A stretch of 35,506 nucleotides of DNA from DASXMX01 sp036794395 (GTDB lineage Bacteria; Planctomycetota; Phycisphaerae; Tepidisphaerales; Tepidisphaeraceae). Positions 17,953 through 25,345 of the stretch are shown here, piece by piece. Position 1 is the first letter of the stretch. Each line of letters begins with the position of its first letter. The position numbers and the translations under genes were made by a program. The stretch spans positions 1 to 35,506 of the forward strand of contig DAIRGS010000037.1 of assembly GCA_036794395.1 (NCBI GenBank). The letters run 5' to 3'. The notes beneath the pieces are model-generated. The model worked only from the letters and a program-made list of their open reading frames with translations, had not been told where the DNA came from and made no database searches.

Positions 17953-18954
17953 GTGGCGTCGTTTCTGCGAAACCTTTGGAATAAGCTTTCTCCGGCGCGC
18001 GGGCCTTCGCCGCGCGCGTTGTTCCTGGCGGCTTTCGGCAAGCATCCAGGTTGGGATGATCACGTTGAGATCGGCGTGGATACCGAGCGCCTTACCGTTG
18101 TAAAGCGGCTGCTTTACATCGACGGGATTGGCGGGAATATCGAATCGGGCGCGTGGGATAAGCTCAAACCCGATCAGCGATTGAAGGGCTTCAATCACGT
18201 ATTTGTATGGCGTGCTGAGAACAATACTGTCGTTGGCCGGCTATGGTCGTCGCAGGATGGCAAGGGGCGCGGGCGGTACCCGATGGTGGTCTGCGCTCAA
18301 AGCGGAATGCCACTACCGTGGATGGTTCGGACAGTTCTTCCCGCCCTGGAAGGTGTGGAGCGTGCGTGCGTGGAAACGACCTCGGCCGCGGCTGTGGGTG
18401 AGGTGCTCGAACAGGCGCGGACGACGCTTCGAAATGATGCCGCCGCGACGCGCACCCTGTTCGGCACCCGACTGACAAAGCTTCGTCAGCCATCTTCGGC
18501 CGGGGAGCGCCGGGAACTCGCGGCCGACAACGGCGGCGGGGTGCCCATTATTCTCTACCATCTGGAAAGGGAACTGGGCGCGGGTGATCTTCCGCTGACG
18601 CCTAGGACTCCGAAATTATCCCCCACGCGCACGGCGCATCTACGTGTGCCGGCGTTGGCTGATTTACCGGCCGGAGGGGCGATTCCGTGGATCAATTTCC
18701 TTAAGAATTTCGTCACGGACGAAACGCCGATCATCGCGATGGCGCCGAACGACGGATCATGGATCGACCTGATCGTTGGCGAGCCCACCGCTTCGCAGTT
18801 CTATTGTCTGCTGGCGTCGCCCGCCGCGATTCCGCTTACGACGGCAATTCCGTATCAACTCGATGAGCCGTTTTTGAGCAGGGCCAGGGCCTTCATCGCG
18901 CTGCGGCGGCCCTTGAGCGATGCGGGTGCGGCCGTATTGGGTGGTCGTTCGTAA
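17953..18954 (+). CDS. TagF-like T6SS-associated protein
   Basis: A 333-aa soluble protein starting at GTG with AGGAG 7 nt upstream; the tssM stop is 12 nt before. Its N-terminal block resembles TagF/ImpM-type proteins: LAAFGKHPGWDDHVE (25-39), then GIGGNIESGAWDKL, HVFVWRAENNTVVGRLW and GKGRGRYPMVVCAQ. In known systems TagF is a post-translational repressor of T6SS that acts on Fha and is opposed by the phosphorylation pathway. Its place directly after tssM and ahead of an FHA-kinase fits that role. The match is to general motifs, and the C-terminal half (from about 180) is not recognised. Confidence 0.6.
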   Translation: MASFLRNLWNKLSPARGPSPRALFLAAFGKHPGWDDHVEIGVDTERLTVVKRLLYIDGIGGNIESGAWDKLKPDQRLKGFNHVFVWRAENNTVVGRLWSSQDGKGRGRYPMVVCAQSGMPLPWMVRTVLPALEGVERACVETTSAAAVGEVLEQARTTLRNDAAATRTLFGTRLTKLRQPSSAGERRELAADNGGGVPIILYHLERELGAGDLPLTPRTPKLSPTRTAHLRVPALADLPAGGAIPWINFLKNFVTDETPIIAMAPNDGSWIDLIVGEPTASQFYCLLASPAAIPLTTAIPYQLDEPFLSRARAFIALRRPLSDAGAAVLGGRS

Positions 18955-18984
18955 TAGCGATGCCAGCGTAGAATCGAAAACCCG

Positions 18985-19509
18985 ATGCGACCGACAAATC
19001 ACGACAAACCCGAATCGGCACTGACCACCTGGGGCGAGCCCCTGGAGCCGGGCGTGCAGCGCGATCAGGCCGACGTGGAGTTGAGCCGCCTCTGGCTTGA
19101 GCAATTGAACGGCGAGATTCGCTTCGAAAGCAAATGTCTCACCGCGGCAATGACCGCAAAGCTCGTGGAACTTGCCGCACGCGGAGCGGCAATTCCCTCG
19201 CGATTCAGCGTGTTGTTTTCGCAGCCCGATCCTCCGCTGGAGATGCTGGAATACGCCAAAAGCCTGGCAAAGGGCGTTCGCCATCGTCCCGATAGCCCTG
19301 CCGAAAAAGTGGCGACTGCGCTGTATTATTGTGCGATTGTCGCGGCGCTGGTGCGCTGCGGGCGACGGATCACCGAACTGGATAATCCCGCTCTGGCGTT
19401 CGGGATTGACTGGGTTCTTACCCAAAGTTGGGTAGACGCCCCCACCCGTCGCCTGTTTATTGATGCCTCAATTCTTCTCACGTCCAAACGGTCGGAGTCG
19501 GCTTCATGA
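18985..19509 (+). CDS. Hypothetical protein of the T6SS-like block
   Basis: A 174-aa soluble protein that I do not recognise. It has no signal peptide or membrane helix and is predicted mainly helical (LWLEQLNGEIRFESKCLTAAMTAKLVELAARG; ATALYYCAIVAALVRCGRRI). Its stop overlaps the start of the FHA-kinase by 4 nt (ATGA), so the two should be translationally coupled. The gap to tagF is 30 nt. No obvious SD precedes the ATG. A kinase-partner or regulatory role is likely from context alone. Confidence 0.6.
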   Translation: MRPTNHDKPESALTTWGEPLEPGVQRDQADVELSRLWLEQLNGEIRFESKCLTAAMTAKLVELAARGAAIPSRFSVLFSQPDPPLEMLEYAKSLAKGVRHRPDSPAEKVATALYYCAIVAALVRCGRRITELDNPALAFGIDWVLTQSWVDAPTRRLFIDASILLTSKRSESAS

Positions 19510-21590
19510 TTGAGAGTCGTGATTTGTTGCTCACCACTGAAACCGGCTCGCCGCAGAGCGTTCCCATCCGGTTTGCCGACGCACGGTCTCGCATCGTGAT
19601 CGGCGGATCAGAAATGGCCGACTTCTGTTTCCAGGGCGAAGGGGTCGCGCCCAGACACGCGCAGATCAGTGCAAACGCCTCGGGCGCGCTGGAGATAACG
19701 TGTCTCAGCAATGATTGGCCGCTCTTATGCAACGATGAGCCGGTTTTGACGACAACCGTTTTGCAAGACGGCGATCTGCTCCAACTGGGCGCGTTGAAAC
19801 TTCGCGTGGCGCTCCCGCCGACGGCAAGTGAGATTGAGGCTAAGCGCATGGCTGCGGCGTCCGGATCCAATTCTTCTTCCCAGCCTCCCACTTCAACTCA
19901 GGGCCAGGCCGAGCGGCCCGGTTCGCGCACAGGCTCCGGTTCACGCGGCAGCGGAAGCGGGCAAGGATCGGCACGCGGATCGAGCGATCCCTTTGTCGAG
20001 CAGGCGCTGGCCGAACTGACACAGGCTTACCCGGATCGCACTTCGAAACGAACACGACGCGAGCTTCAAATGCTCATCGAGCGCGGGCGCGAGCGTGCAC
20101 GTGGCTACGGTTTTGAACAGAAGGAACATATTCTCAAGTTCCTGCATTGCGTGATTCTTCTGGACGATGAGCTGGCGCGGGCAACCAATTCTGATGTGGC
20201 CTATGTGCTGGATACGCTGACCGTGCCCAACAAGCCGCCGGATCGGCGAATCGAGCGTGCTCTGACCATTGCGCGGAGAGTTGCGGAGCATGCGCCCAAA
20301 ATAGCTCCGGCCCCGCCCACGCCGGGCGGTTCTGCAGCAGGTCGAACACCGCGCGCCACGCCGACGGGCCGTGCCGCGCCGACTCCCCCGGCCGTGCCAC
20401 CGGCATCGGGCGCGCCGTTTATCTCGCCCCGTCCGTCGCCCGTGGCGCCGCCGTATTCTGCTCCATCGCCCGCTCCGCTCAGTGCCCCGCCGTCTCCGGC
20501 GCGAAAGCTCCCTGCAATTACGCGCGCCGAAGCCAGCGCGCAATCCACCTCGTCGACTGCACCGCCGCAGGTTGAGGATATGGGAACGCAGGACCCTGGT
20601 TTTCCGGATATTGAAGGGTTCCGGATCATCGAGCAGATTGCAGCCGGCGGAATGGGCACGGTGTATCGGGCTCACGATCTCCAACTTGATATCGAGGTTG
20701 CGATCAAGGTGTTGCGCTCCATGCACGCCAACGCCCAGCAGCAATTCCTGCTGGAAGCGCGGGCGGCGGCTAAATTGCAGCATCCGCATATCGTCCCCGT
20801 GCTGCGCTACGAGCAATATGGCCAGGGCGGATACTGTGTGATGCAACTGATCAAGGGCAAGGATGGACATCGCTTGGTAAAGTTACTGGGTGAGAAGGTG
20901 GCCCATGAATTAAGTGCCGAAAAGTTGATGGACATCACCGGCATCGACACGGCGCTGCTCAATCCCGAGCTTCGGGCGGCGTCGCGCGGGCCGCAGCCTT
21001 ATTACCGGTTTGTCGCGTACTGGCTGGCGGGCGTTGCCGAGGGGCTCGATCGGGCGCACGGCGAGGGGATCATTCACTACGATGTGAAACCCAGCAACAT
21101 GATGCTGGCCGCCGATGGCCGAATGATGCTTGGAGATTTTGGCCTCGCTACGCTGCGCGATAAACAGGCCGCCCACAACGCCGCGTGTGTCGGCACGCCC
21201 GGCTACCTCGCTCCCGAATTGCTCGCGGCCTGGGCCGCACGCTCGGGAACCAGCGAAACCGATGCGCGCGTCGATATCTGGGGCCTGGGAATGACGCTTT
21301 ACGAATTCCTCACCTACAAGCCCGCGTATGATGGATCGGTCGCCCGCGTTCTCCGCGCGATCGCCACCTCGGACCCCATAATGCCGCGGGACGTGGCCTG
21401 GGATACCCCGCCCGGCCTCGAGCACATCTGCCTGAAAGCGATGAAGCGCAATCCCGAGGACCGATATCCGCGCGCCTCTGAGATGGCTGATGAGTTGAGG
21501 GAATGGCTCGCCGGTCGAGGGCCGGAGGTAAAGGCCGGGGAAGCGGGATCGTTCTTTTCCCGGCTGCGAAGACCGAAGCCGAAAGGGTAG
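19506..21590 (+). CDS. FHA-domain serine/threonine protein kinase (PpkA-like role)
   Basis: A 694-aa soluble kinase. Residues about 25-105 form a divergent FHA domain (RIVIGGSEMADF, APRHAQIS, DGDLLQLGALKL). A helical stretch (about 155-255) and a long Pro/Ala linker (about 265-360) lead to the kinase domain (about 370-680). That domain has AGGMGTVYRAH, VAIK (Lys ~401), IIHYDVKPSNMML (~523), DFGLAT (~544), GTPGYLAPE (~562) and VDIWGLGMTLYE. The catalytic Asp, Asn and DFG are intact; HRD reads HYD. There is no membrane helix, unlike PpkA, so sensing probably comes from another protein such as the pseudokinase-FGE. The start overlaps the upstream stop by 4 nt. It is the last gene before the convergent boundary and the probable writer opposed by the phosphatase at 3570. 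Confidence 0.9.
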   Translation: MIESRDLLLTTETGSPQSVPIRFADARSRIVIGGSEMADFCFQGEGVAPRHAQISANASGALEITCLSNDWPLLCNDEPVLTTTVLQDGDLLQLGALKLRVALPPTASEIEAKRMAAASGSNSSSQPPTSTQGQAERPGSRTGSGSRGSGSGQGSARGSSDPFVEQALAELTQAYPDRTSKRTRRELQMLIERGRERARGYGFEQKEHILKFLHCVILLDDELARATNSDVAYVLDTLTVPNKPPDRRIERALTIARRVAEHAPKIAPAPPTPGGSAAGRTPRATPTGRAAPTPPAVPPASGAPFISPRPSPVAPPYSAPSPAPLSAPPSPARKLPAITRAEASAQSTSSTAPPQVEDMGTQDPGFPDIEGFRIIEQIAAGGMGTVYRAHDLQLDIEVAIKVLRSMHANAQQQFLLEARAAAKLQHPHIVPVLRYEQYGQGGYCVMQLIKGKDGHRLVKLLGEKVAHELSAEKLMDITGIDTALLNPELRAASRGPQPYYRFVAYWLAGVAEGLDRAHGEGIIHYDVKPSNMMLAADGRMMLGDFGLATLRDKQAAHNAACVGTPGYLAPELLAAWAARSGTSETDARVDIWGLGMTLYEFLTYKPAYDGSVARVLRAIATSDPIMPRDVAWDTPPGLEHICLKAMKRNPEDRYPRASEMADELREWLAGRGPEVKAGEAGSFFSRLRRPKPKG

Positions 21591-21610
21591 CGGGAGACGA
21601 TTCACCACGG

Positions 21611-21739
21611 CACGGAGGACACGGAGAAGACCGGACGTTTAGCGGTCGAACCGCAGGTCCACCTCTTTCGTTCCCGGCAAAGAAGAGGTGGACCTCCGAT
21701 CCGACCGCTAAACCTCAGTTCTTCTCCGTGATCTCCGTG
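21611..21739. repeat. Long interrupted hairpin between the two convergent secretion blocks
   Basis: Nested perfect stems: CACGGAG/CTCCGTG (21611-21617 with 21733-21739), CACGGAGAA/TTCTCCGTG (21620-21628 with 21722-21730), a 12-bp stem (21637-21648 with 21702-21713) and a 13-bp stem (21655-21667 with 21683-21695). It fills nearly the whole gap between the FHA-kinase stop and the FliO-like stop. It could act as a bidirectional transcription barrier, although no T-run follows. Confidence 0.85.
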
Positions 21740-21759
21740 ACTTGTGATCACGAATTGGA

Positions 21760-22278
21760 TTACTTGCCCCGCAGCACTTCCGTGAACGAAGGCGTCGGAA
21801 CAGGCGGGCGCGCTTTCGGCGCCGCTGGCTCCTTCGCGAGATTCGCTGCCGCGAGATGTTCGCGGATCGCATCCTGGTCGAGCGATCCACCGGCCAGCGT
21901 TTCCATTCGATCCCCTGTGGAGCCCACCAGAAAATATTGCCCAGCCACCTTGATGAGGTAGATCGTCTTTCGCGGTTCAATGGCATGCCGCTCGATCACC
22001 TGGATCAACCGGCCGCGCGGCATGAACCGGCTCTTGCCCAGCCAGCGCGGGAGAAACTTCGCCACCAGTGCGAATACGACAATGATCGCCACCAGCGTAT
22101 AGGCGGTTCGGCGGATCATGTCGCCGTAGGACGGGAGATCGGCAAATGGGTCATGCGATGCCCCGGCGGGATGCGTCGTCGCGGTTTGCGCATTTGCGAA
22201 CGTGGCCCCTGCCAACACGATCAAGAAGATGGCGATGGGCATCCAGCCGCGTCTGGAAAGATAGAAGCGATTAATCAT
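21760..22278 (-). CDS. FliO-like type III export accessory protein
   Basis: A 172-aa membrane protein. The start at 22278 is preferred over upstream in-frame codons because it follows the sctQ stop (22286) by 7 nt and begins a signal peptide (RRGWMPIAIFLIVLAGATFANAQ). One membrane helix lies at about 58-75 (YTLVAIIVVFALVAKFL). The cytoplasmic FliO domain follows: RLIQVIERHAIEPRKTIYLIKV, QYFLVGST and METLAGGS, then a proline-rich tail. FliO assists assembly of the FliP (SctR) export pore in flagella and is normally absent from injectisomes. Here it follows sctQ, the same relative place as fliO after fliN. No sctR follows; the block ends at the hairpin at 21611-21739. Confidence 0.72.
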   Translation of the reverse strand: MINRFYLSRRGWMPIAIFLIVLAGATFANAQTATTHPAGASHDPFADLPSYGDMIRRTAYTLVAIIVVFALVAKFLPRWLGKSRFMPRGRLIQVIERHAIEPRKTIYLIKVAGQYFLVGSTGDRMETLAGGSLDQDAIREHLAAANLAKEPAAPKARPPVPTPSFTEVLRGK

Positions 22279-22285
22279 GTGCGGC

Positions 22286-23422
22286 TTATGCCTTTGGCCG
22301 GCGGCATTCCAAAAGTCGAATCCCGATCTCGGCATCCAATTTCACCAACTCGCCCCGCCCGATGCAGTCCATGCCATCAAATAACTCGACCGCGGCGGAC
22401 GAATCTTTTTGAAGCTCGACCGTTCCGCCCGGCGCAAGTCGCCGCAATTCATCCAGACTACACGTCACCCGCCCAATCAATGGCGTGATCAGGATCCGAT
22501 CCCCCTCGCCTGCTTCGCGAACATCCAGATTTAATGGCCCACACCGAGCGGCAATCGATACCGGCGAATCGTTTGTTACCGTTGCCGGAGAAAGTACCCA
22601 ACCACTGCTCGTTGCCAACGAACATCCCGAGAGCGATGTCAGATCCGTGATCCCCGGCAGCAATACATCACCGGCCCGCAGCGATTTCACTTCGTCTTTC
22701 GAAAGTTTGATGCCGGGCAGCGCCAGGCGCAACTCGACCGAGCCCTCGATGTTTCGCGGCGGCAATAGTTCAGGAGGCTCGGGCGGAAAGCCTGGCAGAT
22801 ATACGCGCACAAACCCCTGCCGGCCGCCAACGCGCAATCGCAACGTCACCCGGTACCCCTGATGCGCATCGAGCGCATCGCGAAACTTCGCGGGCTCGGG
22901 GAAATCCGTGATCGCAAATTTGTCGCCCTTCGGCGCGATCGCACGGATCGCATGATCCACGCACGCCAGCGTGGCGTATTCGAGCAGGCCCAGTTCCGTA
23001 TCGGAGAGCGTTTCAGCGCCACGCAGGCTTGCAAAGTCCGCCTCGAGGGCATCAACCACCACTCGGGCCGCGGTCAGATCGAGCACAACCCATCCGTTGC
23101 CAAACGAGGGATGGGTTAGCGCGACGGCAAACGCCGCCTCGCGCGGGGTGAGTCCGCGGGCGGCCAGCTCTTGTTGAACCACGCGATCCGAGTCGGAAAG
23201 TGTTTCGATGCTGACGGTTCGATCGAGGGAACGTTCCAACGCATCGCGCGTGATTTGAGAGGCCCACTCAATCCACAGTCGCGGAGCCGCGGAGAGCCAA
23301 CGCGACCCCGCGCGCACCAGCCCCGGCTGCAATAACGCCGGCAACTGCCATCCCAACGGAGAATTTCCACCGGGCGGATGGGAGGCGGCAGCATTGGCAA
23401 CCGTATCAAACGACATCGTCAT
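22286..23422 (-). CDS. sctQ: SctQ: type III C-ring protein with SPOA domains
   Basis: A 378-aa cytoplasmic C-ring/sorting platform protein of the YscQ/HrcQ/FliMN group. The C-terminal SPOA domain (about 305-375) is clear: LIGRVTCSLDELRRLAPGG, VELFDGMDCIGRGELV and GIRLLE. A first, more divergent SPOA-like segment lies at about 205-285 (GSVELRLALPGIKLSKDEVKSLRAGDVLLPG). The N-terminal 200 residues match SctQ in size and helical character. Start: ATG at 23422; a second in-frame ATG two codons on is equally possible. It is separated from sctP by a repeat-bearing gap and from the FliO-like gene by 7 nt. Confidence 0.85.
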   Translation of the reverse strand: MTMSFDTVANAAASHPPGGNSPLGWQLPALLQPGLVRAGSRWLSAAPRLWIEWASQITRDALERSLDRTVSIETLSDSDRVVQQELAARGLTPREAAFAVALTHPSFGNGWVVLDLTAARVVVDALEADFASLRGAETLSDTELGLLEYATLACVDHAIRAIAPKGDKFAITDFPEPAKFRDALDAHQGYRVTLRLRVGGRQGFVRVYLPGFPPEPPELLPPRNIEGSVELRLALPGIKLSKDEVKSLRAGDVLLPGITDLTSLSGCSLATSSGWVLSPATVTNDSPVSIAARCGPLNLDVREAGEGDRILITPLIGRVTCSLDELRRLAPGGTVELQKDSSAAVELFDGMDCIGRGELVKLDAEIGIRLLECRRPKA

Positions 23423-23730
23423 GACTTATGAGCCTGCAAACCGGCGTGCGTGACCGTTCAAGCGGCCGCACCTTATTCCCTCCCTCGCTACGCCGGGGGA
23501 GGGTAGGGAGGGGGTCGTTTCATTCCCCAATAGATGCTCGCATGGACAGCGCCGGGATACTTCAAAATATCGTGACGTGAAGTTCCGGATCTCAACCCAC
23601 GCCCCCTCCCTACCCTCCCCCGGCGTACCGGTGGAGGGACAAGAGGATGGCACAATTTACTATCCCACTACCTCAGGCGCGGGTCAAGGCGGCCGCCAGC
23701 ATGCCAATCGACGCGAAAGTTACCTCCGGC
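23423..23730. other. Intergenic gap within the type III block, carrying a repeat
   Basis: About 308 bp between sctP and sctQ. More than half is the inverted-repeat element at 23477-23639. An open frame reading through it on the minus strand is low-complexity repeat translation and is not called. No promoter was identified for sctQ. Confidence 0.6.
23477..23639. repeat. 163-bp inverted-repeat element between sctP and sctQ
   Basis: Arms of 38 nt (23477-23514 and 23602-23639) are reverse complements at 35 of 38 positions, with a shared core TACGCCGGGGGAGGG. The 87-bp interior has no gene. The arms are G/C-rich and end like the tssM element (GGGAGGGGG against GGGAGAGGGGGC) but are otherwise different, so this is a related style rather than the same copy. 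Confidence 0.85.
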
Positions 23731-24735
23731 CTACTCGCGAACCACATCGATCACTTCCACGTTTTTCGCACGAAGGGCATCAATAAGGCCCGCCAATTCC
23801 GCATCTCCAATGCCTGAGGCCTTTCCCCCGTTTCCCTTTACTTTCAACCCAACGCGACGGTTCCCGTACGAAGCCAGTTGAATCCGCAACCCGCCCAGGG
23901 CGTCTTCCACCAGGCCAAGGCGAAATTCGAGAAACCCTGCCTCGTTGCGTCCGAACGTGGCAAATTCCACCAACTGCTGAACCAATGGCGCTGCGGGCGG
24001 AAGCCGCTGGGGCTGTACCCCTGGCGTGGGCGGCGGGATGTTCATCCGCGTCTGCATGGGCGGCGCGATGTCCTTGCCCGAATCTGCCGCGTCAGATGTT
24101 TCGCTTTTAATTCCGGCATCCGATTCGGATTTTGATCGCGTTCCGTCATCGCGGTAGGCCGCTTTGATTTCCAGTCGTCGGGTCTCACTGGCAACGTCGG
24201 TTCCCTGGGCTGATTCATCTGAAGAAACCGCGCGCTCAGCCAACTCGTCGACGGATGAGCGGGGCTTCAGGCCCTTCTGCTCTCCAACGGGTTTAGCCGG
24301 CTCGCCCGATTGCTCAAGTAATTCCCGTAACGATGCGGGCAATTCAATTCCTTCGGCCTGCATGCGCAGCAGGGACTGGCGAAGTTCGGGATTCAACGTC
24401 GACGGTGCGCTTTGCGGCTGCGCTGTAACCGCCGGAGCATGCTGCGCGAAGTCAGAGAGAAGCGTTAATTCTTCCGGAATGAGGGATTCGGGGAGGATCC
24501 CGCTCCGCGCGTTTCCGCGTGGCGCTGATCCACCGGGCGGTTTAGCCAGCGGTGAGCCCGCGATCGGCGGCGCGGTTGGAGGGGTGTCGGCAAGCGGCCG
24601 GGTTCGTTCGATGGCTTGCTTGAACGCCTGCATGCGCTCATGCCGCCGTTCATCGGCTTTCGCGTTCTCCGAAGATTCGGATTCGTTCGACGCTGAACTG
24701 CCCGAACTAGGCGGCGGTATGGAGTACGGGTCCAT
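23731..24735 (-). CDS. sctP: SctP-like needle-length regulator (FliK/YscP type)
   Basis: A 334-aa protein with a long, disordered, proline/serine/alanine-rich N-terminal region (about 1-240) and a compact C-terminal domain (about 245-334). The C-terminal domain reads FLEFRLGLVEDALGGLRIQL, GNRRVGLKVKG and AGLIDALRAKNVEVIDVV. This is the organisation of YscP/FliK proteins: an extended ruler followed by a globular substrate-switch domain with an LGGL-type strand turn. The place between sctO and sctQ is where yscP sits in Yersinia. Sequence recognition alone is modest; order and architecture carry the call. Confidence 0.65.
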   Translation of the reverse strand: MDPYSIPPPSSGSSASNESESSENAKADERRHERMQAFKQAIERTRPLADTPPTAPPIAGSPLAKPPGGSAPRGNARSGILPESLIPEELTLLSDFAQHAPAVTAQPQSAPSTLNPELRQSLLRMQAEGIELPASLRELLEQSGEPAKPVGEQKGLKPRSSVDELAERAVSSDESAQGTDVASETRRLEIKAAYRDDGTRSKSESDAGIKSETSDAADSGKDIAPPMQTRMNIPPPTPGVQPQRLPPAAPLVQQLVEFATFGRNEAGFLEFRLGLVEDALGGLRIQLASYGNRRVGLKVKGNGGKASGIGDAELAGLIDALRAKNVEVIDVVRE

Positions 24736-24773
24736 GGTGGCTCGATTGCTGCTGACCTGCCCGAACGCGAATC

Positions 24774-24847
24774 TGGCGTGGTCGCTTCAGCGACCATGTT
24801 TTACTTTTCAACGAACGAAAGACATGGTCGCTCAAGCGACCACGCCA
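24774..24847. repeat. Nested hairpin between sctO and sctP
   Basis: Outer arms TGGCGTGGTCGCT and AGCGACCACGCCA, each with an inner copy of CAGCGACCATG or CATGGTCGCT, form a 74-bp palindrome. Each half can also fold alone (GGTCGCT-TC-AGCGACC type). It occupies most of the gap between the sctO stop and the sctP start on the minus strand. Confidence 0.85.
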
Positions 24848-24850
24848 CAA

Positions 24851-25345
24851 TCATCCCCTCTGATTGTTCCAAAGCTGAATTGCCTCGTCGTCTCGCTTCT
24901 TTTCTTCAGCTTTCAATAACGCGGCCTGAAACTCAAGCCGCCGTTTTTCCTTCAGCTTCTCCAGCGCCTCAACGGCGGCCATTGCCTCGGTGAGTTCCCG
25001 CTTGCGAAGTTCCACCTTATCCGCCGCCCAGGCGGTTCGCTCCTTTTGCTTTTCGACAGCCTCGCGAGACGATTGAAGCTTGATTCGCAGACCATCCAGA
25101 TGGCGATTGGCCTGGGCAAGCTCGCCCGGCTCAGAATTCTTTCTCGTCGGCGACACCATATTATCGTGCGACGTCTTCACCCGTTGCTCGGCCCGCACCC
25201 CCTCGGCCTGAAGCTGCCTGAGCTTTTCCTTCTCTTGGGCCAGCGCCGCCTTGGCCAGCCGAACCGCTTCTTCGCAAACGCGCTGCGCCTCAATCGCCTT
25301 ATCCAGCGCGGGCTGCGGGCCGAACTTAAATTGCCGCGATGACAT
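24851..25345 (-). CDS. sctO: SctO: FliJ/YscO-type stalk protein
   Basis: A 164-aa highly charged protein predicted to form a two-helix coiled coil: about residues 14-75 (AIEAQRVCEEAVRLAKAALA ... EKEKLRQLQ) and about 85-155 (ELAQANRHLDGLRIKLQ ... VELRKRELTEAMAAVEALEK). SctO/FliJ proteins are the rotor-like stalk inside the SctN hexamer. Size and the antiparallel coiled-coil plan fit, and the start codon shares one base with the sctN stop (TGATG), so the genes are coupled. Coiled-coil composition alone would be weak evidence; the position makes it firm. Confidence 0.82.
   Translation of the reverse strand: MSSRQFKFGPQPALDKAIEAQRVCEEAVRLAKAALAQEKEKLRQLQAEGVRAEQRVKTSHDNMVSPTRKNSEPGELAQANRHLDGLRIKLQSSREAVEKQKERTAWAADKVELRKRELTEAMAAVEALEKLKEKRRLEFQAALLKAEEKKRDDEAIQLWNNQRG

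Noticed and set aside
8318..21590. A complete type VI secretion system
   Set aside because: Only TssL, TssM, TagF-like and regulatory proteins are present; no sheath, tube, spike, baseplate or ClpV gene is seen in the window.
19506..21590. FHA-kinase as a pseudokinase because of HYD
   Set aside because: The ATP-binding Lys, catalytic Asp, Asn, DFG and APE motifs are all intact; only the HRD arginine differs.
23426..23653. Minus-strand open frame in the sctP-sctQ gap
   Set aside because: It is almost entirely translation of the inverted-repeat element; there is no domain and no ribosome-binding site.
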